A stretch of DNA of 64,000 nucleotides from Niveispirillum sp943370215 (GCA_943370215.1 CALRQC020000005.1:62001-126000); one strand, 5' to 3'; numbered from the stretch's first letter, positions 1-8,581 are shown. Notes: a model not told the origin generated them from the letters alone. Program-made: numbers and translations.

Positions 1-622
1 GGGCCAGCACCAGATGCAGGATATTGGCTGTCAGGTCATGCTCGCCATAGGTGATGAATATCTTCTGCCCGAACAGGCGGTATCGTCCATCCTCCAGCCG
101 TTCTGCCCGGCTGCGGATCAGGTTCAGGTCCGATCCCGCCATCGGTTCGGTCAGGGCCATGGTGGCCATGCAGGTGCCGGCCACCAGCGGCCCCATCCAG
201 CGTTCCCGCATGGCTTCATCGCCATGGTCCAGCAACACCTCCATGGCGCCCTGGGTCAGCACCGGGGCAAGGCCAAAGGCCATGCAGGCCGATGTCCAGG
301 CCTCCATCAAGGGGGCGGCGACCGTTACCGGCAGGCCAAGACCGCCCCAGCGCTCCGGTACATCGACATTGTTCCAGCCACCTTCCACCCACTGATTGTA
401 GAAACGGACGAAGCCCGGCGGCATGGTCACCCGGCCATCGGCATAGCCTGCCCCCACCCGGTCGCCGACAAGATCCAGGGGCAGCAGTTCCGCTTCCGCC
501 AGACGTGCGGCGGGGCCGATCAGATCAGCCAGCAAGGCCCTGGCATCGTCGGCGACGCCCACGGCGTGAAGGGCGAACAGCATGTCCTGCTGTGCAATCT
601 TGAAGGTGGTGTTGTCGGTCAT
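1..622 (-). CDS. Acyl-CoA dehydrogenase, N-terminal part (runs off window start)
   Basis: Read leftward from ATG at 622 the frame stays open to the window edge, giving about 207 residues of an acyl-CoA dehydrogenase. Visible family motifs are TEPMAGSDL (flavin/substrate loop) and GQKIFITYGEHDLTANI, followed by HLVLA. The GEHDLT version of the second motif is typical of the long acyl-CoA dehydrogenases with an extra C-terminal domain (the DmdC-like group), which oxidise acyl-CoA esters to enoyl-CoA with FAD. The C-terminal half, including the catalytic glutamate, lies outside the window, so substrate cannot be judged. It is the first gene shown of a leftward cluster with two NTF2-like proteins and a DUF3237 protein, which suggests catabolism of an unusual carboxylic acid or terpenoid-like compound; that is inference. 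Confidence 0.85.
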   Translation of the reverse strand, partial: MTDNTTFKIAQQDMLFALHAVGVADDARALLADLIGPAARLAEAELLPLDLVGDRVGAGYADGRVTMPPGFVRFYNQWVEGGWNNVDVPERWGGLGLPVTVAAPLMEAWTSACMAFGLAPVLTQGAMEVLLDHGDEAMRERWMGPLVAGTCMATMALTEPMAGSDLNLIRSRAERLEDGRYRLFGQKIFITYGEHDLTANILHLVLA

Positions 623-673
623 GTTGCCACCCGGTCGATGCGGGCTCCCTGTGGTGGGCCGGCTGGAACGATA

Positions 674-1105
674 TCACGCGGGATCGCTACGGCGTTTCCA
701 GACCCGACGGAATACCGTGGCGCGGATGCGGCTGAAATGATCCCGCTCAATATCGTAGAAGGCGAAGCTGTTGATATACATCCGGTCACCCTGTTGCAGG
801 GGACCGGAGGTGAAATCGGGCACGTCGGTAACGGCCAGAAACTCAGATTCCAGTTCGGCAGCCAGCATTGTCTCGCTGGCAAAGCAATCCAGCACCGTGA
901 TGGTCCGCCGGGTCACACGGCGGACGCCGGTATAGAAGCGGACGATCTCCGCCCGTCCCTGCAACAGCCGCCCATTGCCGATGGTCAGGCAGATATTATC
1001 GGCATAATAGGAACAGGCGGTTTCGAAATCGCCGTCATTGAACGCGGCGATATAGCGGGCAAAGGCGGCGGTGGCATCCGGCGCAAAGCGGCTGGGCTGG
1101 GTCAT
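674..1105 (-). CDS. NTF2-like (SnoaL-fold) small protein
   Basis: A 143-residue protein of the nuclear transport factor 2-like superfamily. The N-terminal segment with FARYIAAFNDGDFETACSYY and a following GRAEIVRFY is the usual helix pair of a SnoaL/limonene-epoxide-hydrolase-type cone fold, and the C-terminal half is predicted beta-rich. Such proteins are either small cyclases, isomerases or hydrolases, or non-catalytic ligand binders; no catalytic residue assignment can be made. Its ATG overlaps the stop of the upstream NTF2-like gene in an ATGA, so the two are translationally coupled and may form a heterodimer (inference). A 51-base gap separates it from the acyl-CoA dehydrogenase downstream. 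Confidence 0.75.
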   Translation of the reverse strand: MTQPSRFAPDATAAFARYIAAFNDGDFETACSYYADNICLTIGNGRLLQGRAEIVRFYTGVRRVTRRTITVLDCFASETMLAAELESEFLAVTDVPDFTSGPLQQGDRMYINSFAFYDIERDHFSRIRATVFRRVWKRRSDPA

Positions 1106-1572
1106 GGGGTGGCCTTATCGCCTGTCTCTGTGATCGACGGGGCCTCAATCGCCATCGGCGCCGGACCCTTTCCTGATGAGTTCTGAACATGATGATACGG
1201 GGCGGAGCGGATGCGCGCGAAGCGGCCACCGGCCATGTCGATCATCGTGAAACTGATCCATGTCCGTTCCTCCCCCCTTTCCAGGGGGCCGGTCGGATGG
1301 TCCGGCACATCCTCCTCTGCCGTCAGGGTCCATCTGATTTCCGCCGCGATCCGGCCCGGACGGTCGACATAGTTCAACACCGCCAGCACCTGGGTGACGC
1401 GGCCGATGAAGCGACCATGGAAGGCCAGTGCAGCGTCGGCCGCGTGATATTCCATCTGCGGATCGCTCAGTTGCAGGGTGGGCCTGTAGCAGGCGGCCAC
1501 ACCCGCCAGATCGTCGCGGTTAAGGGCGTCGATATAAAGGTCGAGCCGTTGGCGCTGGCTGATATCGGTCAT
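1102..1572 (-). CDS. NTF2-like (SnoaL-fold) small protein
   Basis: A 156-residue second NTF2-like protein, coupled to the next gene by a 4-base ATGA overlap. The N-terminus (RLDLYIDALNRDDLAGVAAC) is the family's opening helix pair, and the later EERTWISFTMIDMAGGRFARI resembles the central strands of its partner, which has a matching GDRMYINSFAFYDIE segment, so the two probably arose by duplication. It lacks the GRAEI element of the partner in recognisable form. It ends in a 25-residue polar tail after the fold. Function is unassigned; the pairing of two divergent NTF2-like subunits beside an acyl-CoA dehydrogenase recalls steroid and terpenoid catabolic clusters, but no further claim is supported. 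Confidence 0.72.
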   Translation of the reverse strand: MTDISQRQRLDLYIDALNRDDLAGVAACYRPTLQLSDPQMEYHAADAALAFHGRFIGRVTQVLAVLNYVDRPGRIAAEIRWTLTAEEDVPDHPTGPLERGEERTWISFTMIDMAGGRFARIRSAPYHHVQNSSGKGPAPMAIEAPSITETGDKATP

Positions 1573-1593
1573 GGCTGCCGCTCCGCCGGACGA

Positions 1594-2082
1594 TCACAGC
1601 ACTGCATAGTAACGGAACAACGAATGGTCGGGCTCATCCTCCGGTTTCACCTTCGGCCGACGCTGCCCCACGCCGACGATGACCGTGCGGTTCAGCCATT
1701 CATGCGGCCCGTCCGGCGCACGGAAATAGGGGGTGCAGCGGAAATAGGGCCGCAGCGGCGGATAACCCGGCCGCTGCAGGGGACCATGCACATAGCCCAG
1801 GTTGCGGATATAGATCAGCGCCCCGTCATCGGCCTGGATCATATAATGCGCATTCAGTTCGACCACACCGTCGGCGCGGACCACGGGCCAGTCAGCACCG
1901 CTGTGATCCACCAGCGTGCCGTTCAGGCGCGGGCCGCTGACCGTGCAACCTTCCCCGATAGAGGTGTAGCCGTGGTTGGGGCCCCCTGGATGGATGGCTC
2001 CCGTCATCCAGCGGCGATCAAAATTGATGCGGATGTCAAAAACATGCTCGTGCCGCAGGGCAAGCGGATCATTGTCCGTCAT
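1594..2082 (-). CDS. DUF3237 domain protein
   Basis: A 162-residue protein matching the DUF3237 family: an N-terminal strand with FDIRINF, the central segment SGADWPVVRADGVVELNAHY, then DDGALIYIRNLGY and a C-terminal FRAPDGPHEWLNRTVIVGVG. DUF3237 proteins are small beta-barrel proteins of unknown activity that occur beside hydrolases and oxidoreductases in xenobiotic catabolic clusters. It is the first gene of the leftward operon (stop 21 bases before the first NTF2-like start) and is divergent from the CocE hydrolase. A second DUF3237 paralogue sits just downstream of that hydrolase at 3956-4438, with the same DWP and PHDW/PHEW motifs. Family call is firm, function unknown. Confidence 0.8.
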   Translation of the reverse strand: MTDNDPLALRHEHVFDIRINFDRRWMTGAIHPGGPNHGYTSIGEGCTVSGPRLNGTLVDHSGADWPVVRADGVVELNAHYMIQADDGALIYIRNLGYVHGPLQRPGYPPLRPYFRCTPYFRAPDGPHEWLNRTVIVGVGQRRPKVKPEDEPDHSLFRYYAVL

Positions 2083-2240
2083 GGTGATATCCTCCCGTCA
2101 CTCGTTGAGAAATCAATATTATCATCGATCCGCCCTTGCAAGGGGGTGATTTTCAATTATGATGATTAATCAATAAATGGTGGGCGGTCGCGGCTGTCGC
2201 CGCCCGAACAAAGCTGAAAAAACAAGGGACGGAGACGGAG
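2083..2240. promoter_or_regulatory. Divergent promoter region with palindrome
   Basis: This 158-base AT-rich gap separates the leftward DUF3237 operon from the rightward hydrolase and must hold both promoters. At 2133-2144 lies the perfect 12-base palindrome CCCTTGCAAGGG, and flanking segments ATTATCATC (2118-2126) and GATGATTAAT (2161-2170) are partly complementary. The arrangement fits a shared operator for a regulator encoded elsewhere. No regulator gene is adjacent. Confidence 0.4.
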
Positions 2241-3905
2241 ATGTCCGACGCTCTCGCATTGAAAATGCTCGCCGGCCGCGACCCGGCCAAGAACCCCTAC
2301 AAACCGCCCCTGCCGCCAAAGGATTATGCGCGGATCGTCGAGGATGGGCTGGTCTTCGAACGCAACCTGCCGGTGACGATGCGCGACGGTGTCACGATCT
2401 ATGTCGATCTCTACCGCCCGGCGGGGGAGGCGGGGGAACGCGATTTGCCGGTCCTGCTCGCCTGGAGCCCCTATGGCAAGCATGGCAAGGCGGCCAATCT
2501 CTGGCCGCCGGCGGGGATTGAGGAAGGCTGGAATTCCCGCCACACCGCATTTGAGGCGCCGGACCCGGCGTACTGGTGCCGCCACGGCTATGCCATCTGC
2601 TATCCCGACCCGCGTGGTGCCTGGCTTTCCGAAGGGGAGCTGCGCCATAACGGCATTGGCGAGGGGGAGGATTGTTACGACCTGATCGAATGGCTGGGGG
2701 TACAGCCCTGGTGTAATGGCAAGGTCGGGATGACGGGCGTGTCCTATCTGGCCTGCATCCAATATCTGGTGGCACCGCTGAAACCGCCGCATCTGGCCGC
2801 GTTGAACCCGTGGGAGGGCTTTTCCGACTGGTACCGGGAATTCGCCTATCATGGCGGTATCCGCGAGACGAATTTCGTCGAGCGCGCCACCATGAGCCTG
2901 AACTGGTCCACCACCCGCACCGAGGATACGGCCGGCAATGTGAAGGCCCATCCGCTGATCGATGCCTATTGGCAAAGCAAGGCACTGGACCTGGAAGCCA
3001 TCGATCTGCCCACCTTCATCGTGGCCAGTTGGTCGGATCACGGCCTGCACACACGCGGCACGCTGGAAGCATATAAGCAGATGGCGTCCGACCGGAAATG
3101 GCTGCTGGTGCATGGTCAGAAGAAATGGCGGCACTATTACACGCCGGAAAATGTCGCGCTGCAGCGGCAATTCTTCGACCATTTCCTGAAGGGGCTGGAA
3201 AATGATGTCCGGCAATGGCCGCCCGTGCGCCTCCAGGTGCGTGAAAGCGGCAGCGACGGTTCCTTCCGGGACGAGACGGCGTGGCCGCTGGCCCGCACCC
3301 TTTATCAACCGCTGTACCTGAATGCGACTGGCGGCACGCTGGACCCGTCTCCCGTGGCGCAGGCGGCAGAGGTGCAGTATGACGCCCGGACCGGTCGCAT
3401 AAGTTTCGACATTGTCTTCGACCGGGAAACTGAACTGACCGGCCATTTCAAGCTGCGCCTGTGGGTGCAGGCGGATGGGGCCGACGATATGGACCTGTTC
3501 GTCGGGCTGGACAAGATCGACCGGTCGGGCGACCGCGTCCCCTTCACCTTCTACGCGCTTTACGATGATGGGCCGCTGGCGCTCGGTTGGCTGCGCGCGT
3601 CACACCGGGAACTGGACATGGCCAGATCTACCCCCTGGCAGCCCGTTCACCGCCATGAAAGGGAAATGCCCCTGCCGGAAGGAACACCAGTTCCTGTGGA
3701 GATCGAGATCTGGCCGACATCCGTGCGTTTCGCGGCGGGTGAAGGGCTGCGCCTGACGGTGCAGGGCCGCGACATCTATGACCATGACCGTTATGGCCTG
3801 GCCTTCGCGCGGCATGATGATCTGCGCAACTGCGGCAGCCATATCGTAAAGACGGGCGGCGTCTACGATTCACACCTGCTGGTGCCCGTCATTCCCGCCA
3901 ATTGA
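2241..3905 (+). CDS. CocE/NonD family hydrolase
   Basis: A 554-residue alpha/beta hydrolase of the X-Pro dipeptidyl-peptidase/cocaine esterase (CocE/NonD) family. The N-terminal catalytic domain opens with MRDGVTIYVDLYRP, has the conserved YPDPRGAW strand-loop, and the nucleophile elbow GMTGVSYLA with Ser168 as the expected nucleophile. ASWSDHG and the following HGQKKWRHY supply candidate Asp and His residues of the triad. Residues from about 340 on form the C-terminal jelly-roll domain typical of the family. There is no signal peptide, so it acts in the cytoplasm. A GGAGACGGAG stretch precedes ATG 2241. It probably cleaves an ester or amide as an early step in a catabolic route shared with the flanking genes; the substrate is not deducible. 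Confidence 0.88.
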   Translation: MSDALALKMLAGRDPAKNPYKPPLPPKDYARIVEDGLVFERNLPVTMRDGVTIYVDLYRPAGEAGERDLPVLLAWSPYGKHGKAANLWPPAGIEEGWNSRHTAFEAPDPAYWCRHGYAICYPDPRGAWLSEGELRHNGIGEGEDCYDLIEWLGVQPWCNGKVGMTGVSYLACIQYLVAPLKPPHLAALNPWEGFSDWYREFAYHGGIRETNFVERATMSLNWSTTRTEDTAGNVKAHPLIDAYWQSKALDLEAIDLPTFIVASWSDHGLHTRGTLEAYKQMASDRKWLLVHGQKKWRHYYTPENVALQRQFFDHFLKGLENDVRQWPPVRLQVRESGSDGSFRDETAWPLARTLYQPLYLNATGGTLDPSPVAQAAEVQYDARTGRISFDIVFDRETELTGHFKLRLWVQADGADDMDLFVGLDKIDRSGDRVPFTFYALYDDGPLALGWLRASHRELDMARSTPWQPVHRHEREMPLPEGTPVPVEIEIWPTSVRFAAGEGLRLTVQGRDIYDHDRYGLAFARHDDLRNCGSHIVKTGGVYDSHLLVPVIPAN

Positions 3906-3955
3906 ATTCGCTCTCCGCCCCTCCCATGCGTCTCCCCTCAGACAAGGAAACAAAC

Positions 3956-4438
3956 GTGACTGACCCCCATCCCTTCGCCCCGCGTTTCGAATTCGCCTTT
4001 TCCATCGGCATCACGCTGACCAAGCCCCATTGGCTGCGCCCCACCACGATGGGGGCGACACGCGCCGCCATCTATGCGGCAGAGGGAACGGTGGAGGGAC
4101 CGGGGATCAAGGGGCGTGTTGTCCCGATGAGCGGTGGCGACTGGCCGCTGCTGCGTCCCGATGGTGTGATCGATTTTGATGCGCGCTACCTGTTGGAACT
4201 GGATGATGGCACGATCATCTATCTCCAGAACCGGGGCTATCGTTGGGCCTATACGCCGGAGGTGGCAGAACGGATGTCCCGCAATGAACCGGTGGACCCG
4301 TCTGAATATTACATGCGTGTCTCACCGAAGTTTGATGTTCCGGCGGGCCCGCATGACTGGATGGCTAAGCATGTGTTTGTTGGGGTGGCGGAGAAGGTTC
4401 CCAACGCCAACCGCATCCATTACTTCAAGGTTCTGTAA
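3956..4438 (+). CDS. DUF3237 domain protein (second copy)
   Basis: A DUF3237 protein of about 160 residues, paralogous to the gene at 1594-2082. It shares the segments GGDWPLLRPDGVIDFDARY, DDGTIIYLQNRGY and FDVPAGPHDWMAKHVFVGVA. I chose GTG at 3956 because AAGGAAA lies about 8 bases upstream; the frame is open further back to a TTG at 3902 overlapping the hydrolase stop, and an ATG at 3926 is also possible. It follows the CocE hydrolase by 50 bases and is probably cotranscribed with it. Having one DUF3237 gene on each arm of a divergent cluster suggests both act on the same substrate or form a mixed oligomer (inference). Confidence 0.78.
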   Translation: MTDPHPFAPRFEFAFSIGITLTKPHWLRPTTMGATRAAIYAAEGTVEGPGIKGRVVPMSGGDWPLLRPDGVIDFDARYLLELDDGTIIYLQNRGYRWAYTPEVAERMSRNEPVDPSEYYMRVSPKFDVPAGPHDWMAKHVFVGVAEKVPNANRIHYFKVL

Positions 4439-4607
4439 TCCTCCTCTTGTAACCAGCAATTACCGTTGACCTATGCGGGGGGCCTTGGCGATGGGCACGG
4501 GGCTCCCATCTTATGGTCATTGGCGCTGGCTCCTTAAAGCTGTTTTATAGTGACTGGAAGCACGCCCTATAATCCGCTCACAAATTTCTTAATATTTTAC
4601 AGTCACT

Positions 4608-4642
4608 TAACCGTCATTCCTGCCTTTGCGGGAAGGCTGGGT
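4608..4642. repeat. Decayed copy of a dispersed palindromic element
   Basis: The bases CTTAACCGTCATTCC followed by a short GC-rich hairpin (CCTGCC/GGCTGG-like) resemble the start of the better preserved palindromic element at 59730-59801, which is also preceded by CTTAACCGTCATTCC. Only one arm is recognisable here. The rest of 4439-4700 shows no gene. Confidence 0.4.
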
Positions 4643-4701
4643 GATGTGATGGCGAGGTTTCAGAGAGCCCAATAACATTCCGGACAGACAGGACCGTAAC
4701 A

Positions 4702-5094
4702 CTGGCAAAATCTCCGAATGTGGGGCCCTGGCAAAATCTCCGATCAGATTGATGCCCCTGGCCTCCACTCCGAATCAGCCCTGCTGAAACCCTTGTGAAT
4801 CAAGGCTTTCCGTTTGGGCTGGCAAAATCTCCGAATGGAAGTGCTTTTACTTGACCAAAATGACGGCTGCCGGGCTCTGCAAGCAGCCAGAATTGGCTTG
4901 TCAGGTGTAACCCTGGCAAAATCTCCGAATAAGTGAAGGCCTCTTTCCTCCGATTCGTCGGTAATGGAGCCCATCCAACCCCCGTTTGGTCCTGAAATTC
5001 CCCTTTACAGGTCCAGAACCCTGGCAAAATCTCCGAATATCGTGATGTTTTTCCGGTATCCATTTCTGGTCACAGCCCTGGCAAAATCTCCGAA
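4702..5094 (+). repeat. oriV: Replication origin: six direct iterons
   Basis: Six copies of the 17-mer ctggcaaaatctccgaa (the second ends in cga) lie in the same orientation at 4702-4718, 4728-4743, 4819-4835, 4913-4929, 5021-5037 and 5078-5094. Between them is unrelated AT-richer sequence of 9 to 91 bases. The array ends just before a T-rich stretch containing duplicated TTTGATTCC and CTAGTAAGATTCCTAG-like elements (5117-5150) that could be the melting region. Directly downstream is a Rep_3-family initiator gene. This is the standard layout of an iteron-controlled theta origin; the iterons are the binding sites of Rep monomers. The spacing is irregular and the spacers differ in length, so it is not a CRISPR array. 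Confidence 0.9.
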
Positions 5095-5190
5095 ACCATT
5101 GATTTTCCTGCCTTTCCTTTGATTCCTTTGATTCCTAGTAAGATTCCTAGGGGCAGAATCACCCAATCTTTCCAACCGCTTACAACCCCT

Positions 5191-5276
5191 TTCCCGGAGG
5201 TTTCGCCAGCCCCTTCGGGAGGTTTTGCCAGGGGTGAAGGGGAGATTTCGCCAGACCCGAACCGGAGTTTTTGCCA
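5191..5276 (-). promoter_or_regulatory. Inverted degenerate iterons, presumed rep operator
   Basis: Four imperfect copies of the iteron in the opposite orientation (shape TTCNGGAGNTTTNGCCAG) lie at 5191-5209, 5214-5231, 5237-5254 and 5257-5276, between the direct iterons and the rep ATG. They are spaced about 20-23 bases apart, about two helical turns. In iteron plasmids an inverted or degenerate iteron group over the rep promoter is the site where Rep dimers repress their own gene; these four are well placed for that role. The function is inferred from position and family knowledge. Confidence 0.7.
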
Positions 5277-5334
5277 GGGAAGCCCATTTTCATTCGGAGT
5301 TGCTTGCCCCCGGGCTCCGACCTACAATCACGCC

Positions 5335-6444
5335 ATGGCCCCCAAGCTTCCCACCAACGCCGCCACGGCCCGCAAGACCCCGCTTACCCTGGTGAAAGCC
5401 ACGGGCGCGGTGGAGGTGAAGGCCGACGCCGATCTGACCCTGGCTGACCGGCGGCTGTTCAACCATCTGCTGGCCCATGCCTATGAAACCCTGGGCACGG
5501 TGGAAAGCCATTCCATTGAGCTGGCCACCATCCGCCGTTTTGCGGCGGAGGTGCGCGATGGTACGGCTGACGTCAATAATACCCGCCTGAAGGCCAGCAT
5601 TGAAACCCTGCAAAAGGTGCTGTGCCAGTTCAACTACCTGCGTTCCGACGGCACGCCCGGCTGGGAGAGCGCGCAATTGCTGGGCCCCTGCCGGATCGAG
5701 GGTGGGGTTCTCACCTATACCTTCCATTCCTGGGTGTCGGAGCGGCTGCGCGAACCAGCCCTTTATTCCTATCTCTCCTTGCGCATCATTTATGAATTTG
5801 AGAGCAAATATGCGCTCACCCTGTATGAGGTGCTGAAGCGCTATGCCGACCGCAATGCGCCCGAACCCTATTGGCAGGCCAAGGTGGAAGAGTTGCGGGC
5901 CATTCTGGGCTGTGTCGACAAGCTGAAGGATTGGAAGGATCTGCGTAAATACGCCCTGGACCCGGCTTTGGCGGAGATTGCCCGGCTGGGTGATTTTGAG
6001 GCGACATTGCATGAAATCCGCCAGGGCGGTGGTCGCGGTGGCGGGCGCGTGGTGGGCTGTGTCTTCCGCATCCAGCGCAAGAGCAAGCAGGCCGCCGAGC
6101 AGGCCGTGCGGGAGATCGCCAAACCCAAGGCGCAGCGCCGGGGTGAGCGCGCTGCCAAGAAGGAAGAAGGGCTGTACGCTGCCCGCGTAGAGGCCGCTTT
6201 GCGCTTTCTGGAGGGGGCAGAGGTTGCCAAGCGGATGGAATGGGCCAAGCGGGCGGCCGATCTGGGCATGACCCTGCCGCCGGCTGCTACGGCAAAGGAT
6301 AATTTGCGCAAATGGGTGCCGGCGCTGGCGGAAATCGTCGTGGCGGAAGAACATTTGCGCGTGCGTGCTCCGGCTGGGCGCGGTGCCAAGGCCGATGCCG
6401 GTGACGCAGCAGAAGAGATGCCCGCCGATCAGGATGGCGACTGA
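5335..6444 (+). CDS. Replication initiation protein, Rep_3 family
   Basis: A 369-residue initiator from ATG 5335. The frame is open further upstream, but that part runs through the inverted iterons and is not credible coding sequence. The protein has the two-winged-helix plan of Rep_3 initiators: a first domain from about residue 33 (LTLADRRLFNHLLAHAYE) and a second from about 160 with YALTLYEVLKRYADR followed by LRAILGCVDKLKDWKDLRKY, the recognition-helix region that binds iterons. A basic, charged C-terminal extension of about 100 residues follows. It should bind the 17-base iterons at 4702-5094, open the origin and recruit DnaB, and repress itself through the inverted copies. No parAB genes are visible in the window. 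Confidence 0.9.
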   Translation: MAPKLPTNAATARKTPLTLVKATGAVEVKADADLTLADRRLFNHLLAHAYETLGTVESHSIELATIRRFAAEVRDGTADVNNTRLKASIETLQKVLCQFNYLRSDGTPGWESAQLLGPCRIEGGVLTYTFHSWVSERLREPALYSYLSLRIIYEFESKYALTLYEVLKRYADRNAPEPYWQAKVEELRAILGCVDKLKDWKDLRKYALDPALAEIARLGDFEATLHEIRQGGGRGGGRVVGCVFRIQRKSKQAAEQAVREIAKPKAQRRGERAAKKEEGLYAARVEAALRFLEGAEVAKRMEWAKRAADLGMTLPPAATAKDNLRKWVPALAEIVVAEEHLRVRAPAGRGAKADAGDAAEEMPADQDGD

Positions 6445-6462
6445 ACCGACCACAAAGTAAAA

Positions 6463-6486
6463 GGCGCCAGGGAAACCCCTGGCGCC
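6463..6486. terminator. Bidirectional terminator between rep and phoX
   Basis: Perfect 10-bp stem GGCGCCAGGG / CCCTGGCGCC around an AAAC loop, with TTT on the right for the rep transcript and an A-rich run on the left that becomes a T-rich run for the leftward phoX transcript. The two genes converge here. Confidence 0.85.
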
Positions 6487-6520
6487 TTTGTCATTTCCGG
6501 TCGATCACCGGCTGTTGGTA

Positions 6521-8581
6521 TCAGGAGCCGATGCGACCACCATCGGTGCGGCGGACCCACACCACGGACGGGCGGGGATAGTCGCCATCCGGCCATTTGG
6601 ACTGGCTGTTGTCGAACAGGCCGTTGACATCCTCACCCGGATGCTGCACGGCGACGAACAGGGAGCTATTGTCCGGCGACAGCAGCGGGCCACAGCATTC
6701 GGCACCGGCTGGCACCGCCAGGAAGCGCTTCACCGGCACCGGCTGGCCGGCCGGCACGGTCAGCGGGGCGGCATAAAGACCGTCATTGAACGGGTAGCTG
6801 TTGGGCGTACCGTCGGTGGCGATCCAGATATTGCCGCTATTATCGAAGGTGATGTTGTCCGGGGAGCCGAAACGGTCACCGGTGAAGGTGGAGATGCCCT
6901 TCAGCGAGACATTATCCACCGCCGTCGCACCGGCGGCCGGATCGCCGGCCAGCAGGAAGATGCGCCAGGTGAAGCTGGTGGCGGCATGGTCGCCATTGGC
7001 TTCGGTGATCTCGACAATATGGCCGGTGCGGTTGGGGCCGCGCGGATTGGCGGCGTCGGCCTTGGCCGGCACGGCGCGGCCGGCACCCGATCGGGCGCTG
7101 CTGGTGTAATTGGCGGTGCTGCTGGCGGCCTGACGGCTGCTATTGTTGGTCAGCACGATGTACATCTTGCCATTGCCGTAGAAATCATCATCCACGGTGG
7201 CCTGCAGGTCTTCCGGCCGGTCCATCGGGGTGGCGCCCACGGCGTCACCGGCGCGGCGGCTGTTGATCAGTACATCGGCCTGGGTCGGGAAGCGGCGGCT
7301 GCCATCGGGATAGGTGGAGGCGGCCAGCTTTGGCCCTGACACCGCGTCACTCAGGTCCAGCGGCAGCCAGACACCGGTGCCGTCGGCATTGAAGCGGGCG
7401 GCATAGAGGGTGCCGTTTTCCAGCAGGTTCATGTTGGCGGCGCGGGTGCCCGGCGTGAAGGTACCGGCCGAGACGAACTTGTAGACATATTCAAAGGTGG
7501 TGTCGCAGCCGGAATAGGCCGTCACCTTGTTGGTACCGCGTGTCAGCGCGATGGTGGCGGCTTCATGCTTGAAGCGACCCATGGCGGTGCGCTTCTTCGG
7601 GGTGGAGGTGGGATCGTAGGGGTCGATCTCCACCATCCAGCCGAAACGATAGGGCTCGTTCACGCCTTCGGGTTTGCTGCAATCAAAGCGGGCGACGAAA
7701 TTCTCCCACTTGCGGCCGCTGGCACCCGAGGTGATCGTATAGTCGGTATGGTCCAGGGCCACCTTGGCGTCGGTGATCTTGGAACGGTTGGCGAAATACT
7801 GGTCGAAATTCTCTTCCGCCGCCAGATAGGTGCCCCAGGGGGTGAAGCCACCGGCGCAGTTATTGAAAGTGCCCAGCACCAGGGTGCCGGTCGGATCGGC
7901 CGGGGTCTTCAGCTTGTCATGCCCGGCAGCCGGGCCGGTGATCTGGATCGGCGTGGTGCCGGTGACGCGGCGGTTATAGGGGGAGGTGACGTCGTAGCTC
8001 CAGTTATTGTTCAACACCCGGACATTGACGACGCTGACGCCATGCGCCTCGATCTCGACCAGCGCCTGGTTCTCGCTGCCGGTATAGGTCGGGAACATAT
8101 TGGTGCCCGACGTATATTCGTGGTTCACGCACATGATGTAGGACGGATAGGGCAGACGGCCGATCTTGGCCGGGGCGCCGAACCGTTCCGGGAACATGGC
8201 GACCATGTCGCAGTTGAAGCCGAAACGCTTGGCCTGATCGGCCGGCGTCTGGTTGTTCGGATCGAAGGCCGGCATCCCGGCGACCAGCGGGTCGCCCCAG
8301 CGGATCAGGGTATGTGCTTCATAGCCGGTGGGCACCACCACCATGTCGGCCTTGGATTCACCGATGGAGGTGAAGGTCGGGGCGGCGGTGGCGGCCTTGG
8401 CCTCGTCACCGGTCAGAAAGATGCCGGAAGCAGACAGGGCGGCACCGGCAACAGCGCCGCTGCGCAGAAAGTTGCGACGGCCGATGCTGGCTTCCAACAC
8501 CTTGTCAAAGGTCTGGTCCGCGCCGATGCCACGCTCTTCAAGATTGTCGCGGTCGATTTCGGGGGTATCGATCTGGCTCAC
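6521..8581 (-). CDS. phoX: PhoX family alkaline phosphatase, Tat-exported
   Basis: A 686-residue protein of the PhoX family (formerly DUF839), calcium- and iron-dependent phosphomonoesterases that release phosphate from organic esters in the periplasm or outside the cell. The N-terminus carries a twin-arginine signal at residues 34-56 (GRRNFLRSG followed by an Ala/Gly-rich hydrophobic stretch), after an acidic leader of about 33 residues that is usual in this family. Inside are the family's CGGFTPWGTYLAAEENFD-type segment, RMGRFKHEAA-like segment (here TAMGRFKHEAA) and the late SPDNSSLFVAVQHPGED. It is monocistronic, ending against the terminator shared with rep. Expression is normally induced by phosphate starvation; no convincing Pho box was found upstream. 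The type II secretion locus in this window could carry the folded enzyme outward (inference). Confidence 0.92.
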   Translation of the reverse strand: MSQIDTPEIDRDNLEERGIGADQTFDKVLEASIGRRNFLRSGAVAGAALSASGIFLTGDEAKAATAAPTFTSIGESKADMVVVPTGYEAHTLIRWGDPLVAGMPAFDPNNQTPADQAKRFGFNCDMVAMFPERFGAPAKIGRLPYPSYIMCVNHEYTSGTNMFPTYTGSENQALVEIEAHGVSVVNVRVLNNNWSYDVTSPYNRRVTGTTPIQITGPAAGHDKLKTPADPTGTLVLGTFNNCAGGFTPWGTYLAAEENFDQYFANRSKITDAKVALDHTDYTITSGASGRKWENFVARFDCSKPEGVNEPYRFGWMVEIDPYDPTSTPKKRTAMGRFKHEAATIALTRGTNKVTAYSGCDTTFEYVYKFVSAGTFTPGTRAANMNLLENGTLYAARFNADGTGVWLPLDLSDAVSGPKLAASTYPDGSRRFPTQADVLINSRRAGDAVGATPMDRPEDLQATVDDDFYGNGKMYIVLTNNSSRQAASSTANYTSSARSGAGRAVPAKADAANPRGPNRTGHIVEITEANGDHAATSFTWRIFLLAGDPAAGATAVDNVSLKGISTFTGDRFGSPDNITFDNSGNIWIATDGTPNSYPFNDGLYAAPLTVPAGQPVPVKRFLAVPAGAECCGPLLSPDNSSLFVAVQHPGEDVNGLFDNSQSKWPDGDYPRPSVVWVRRTDGGRIGS

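Noticed and set aside
4702..5094. Possible CRISPR array
   Set aside because: Repeats are only 17 bases, spacers vary from 9 to 91 bases, no cas genes are present and a Rep_3 gene follows.
5119..5334. N-terminal extension of the initiator protein
   Set aside because: It would begin at a TTG and translate through the inverted iterons; the ATG at 5335 fits the Rep_3 domain start.
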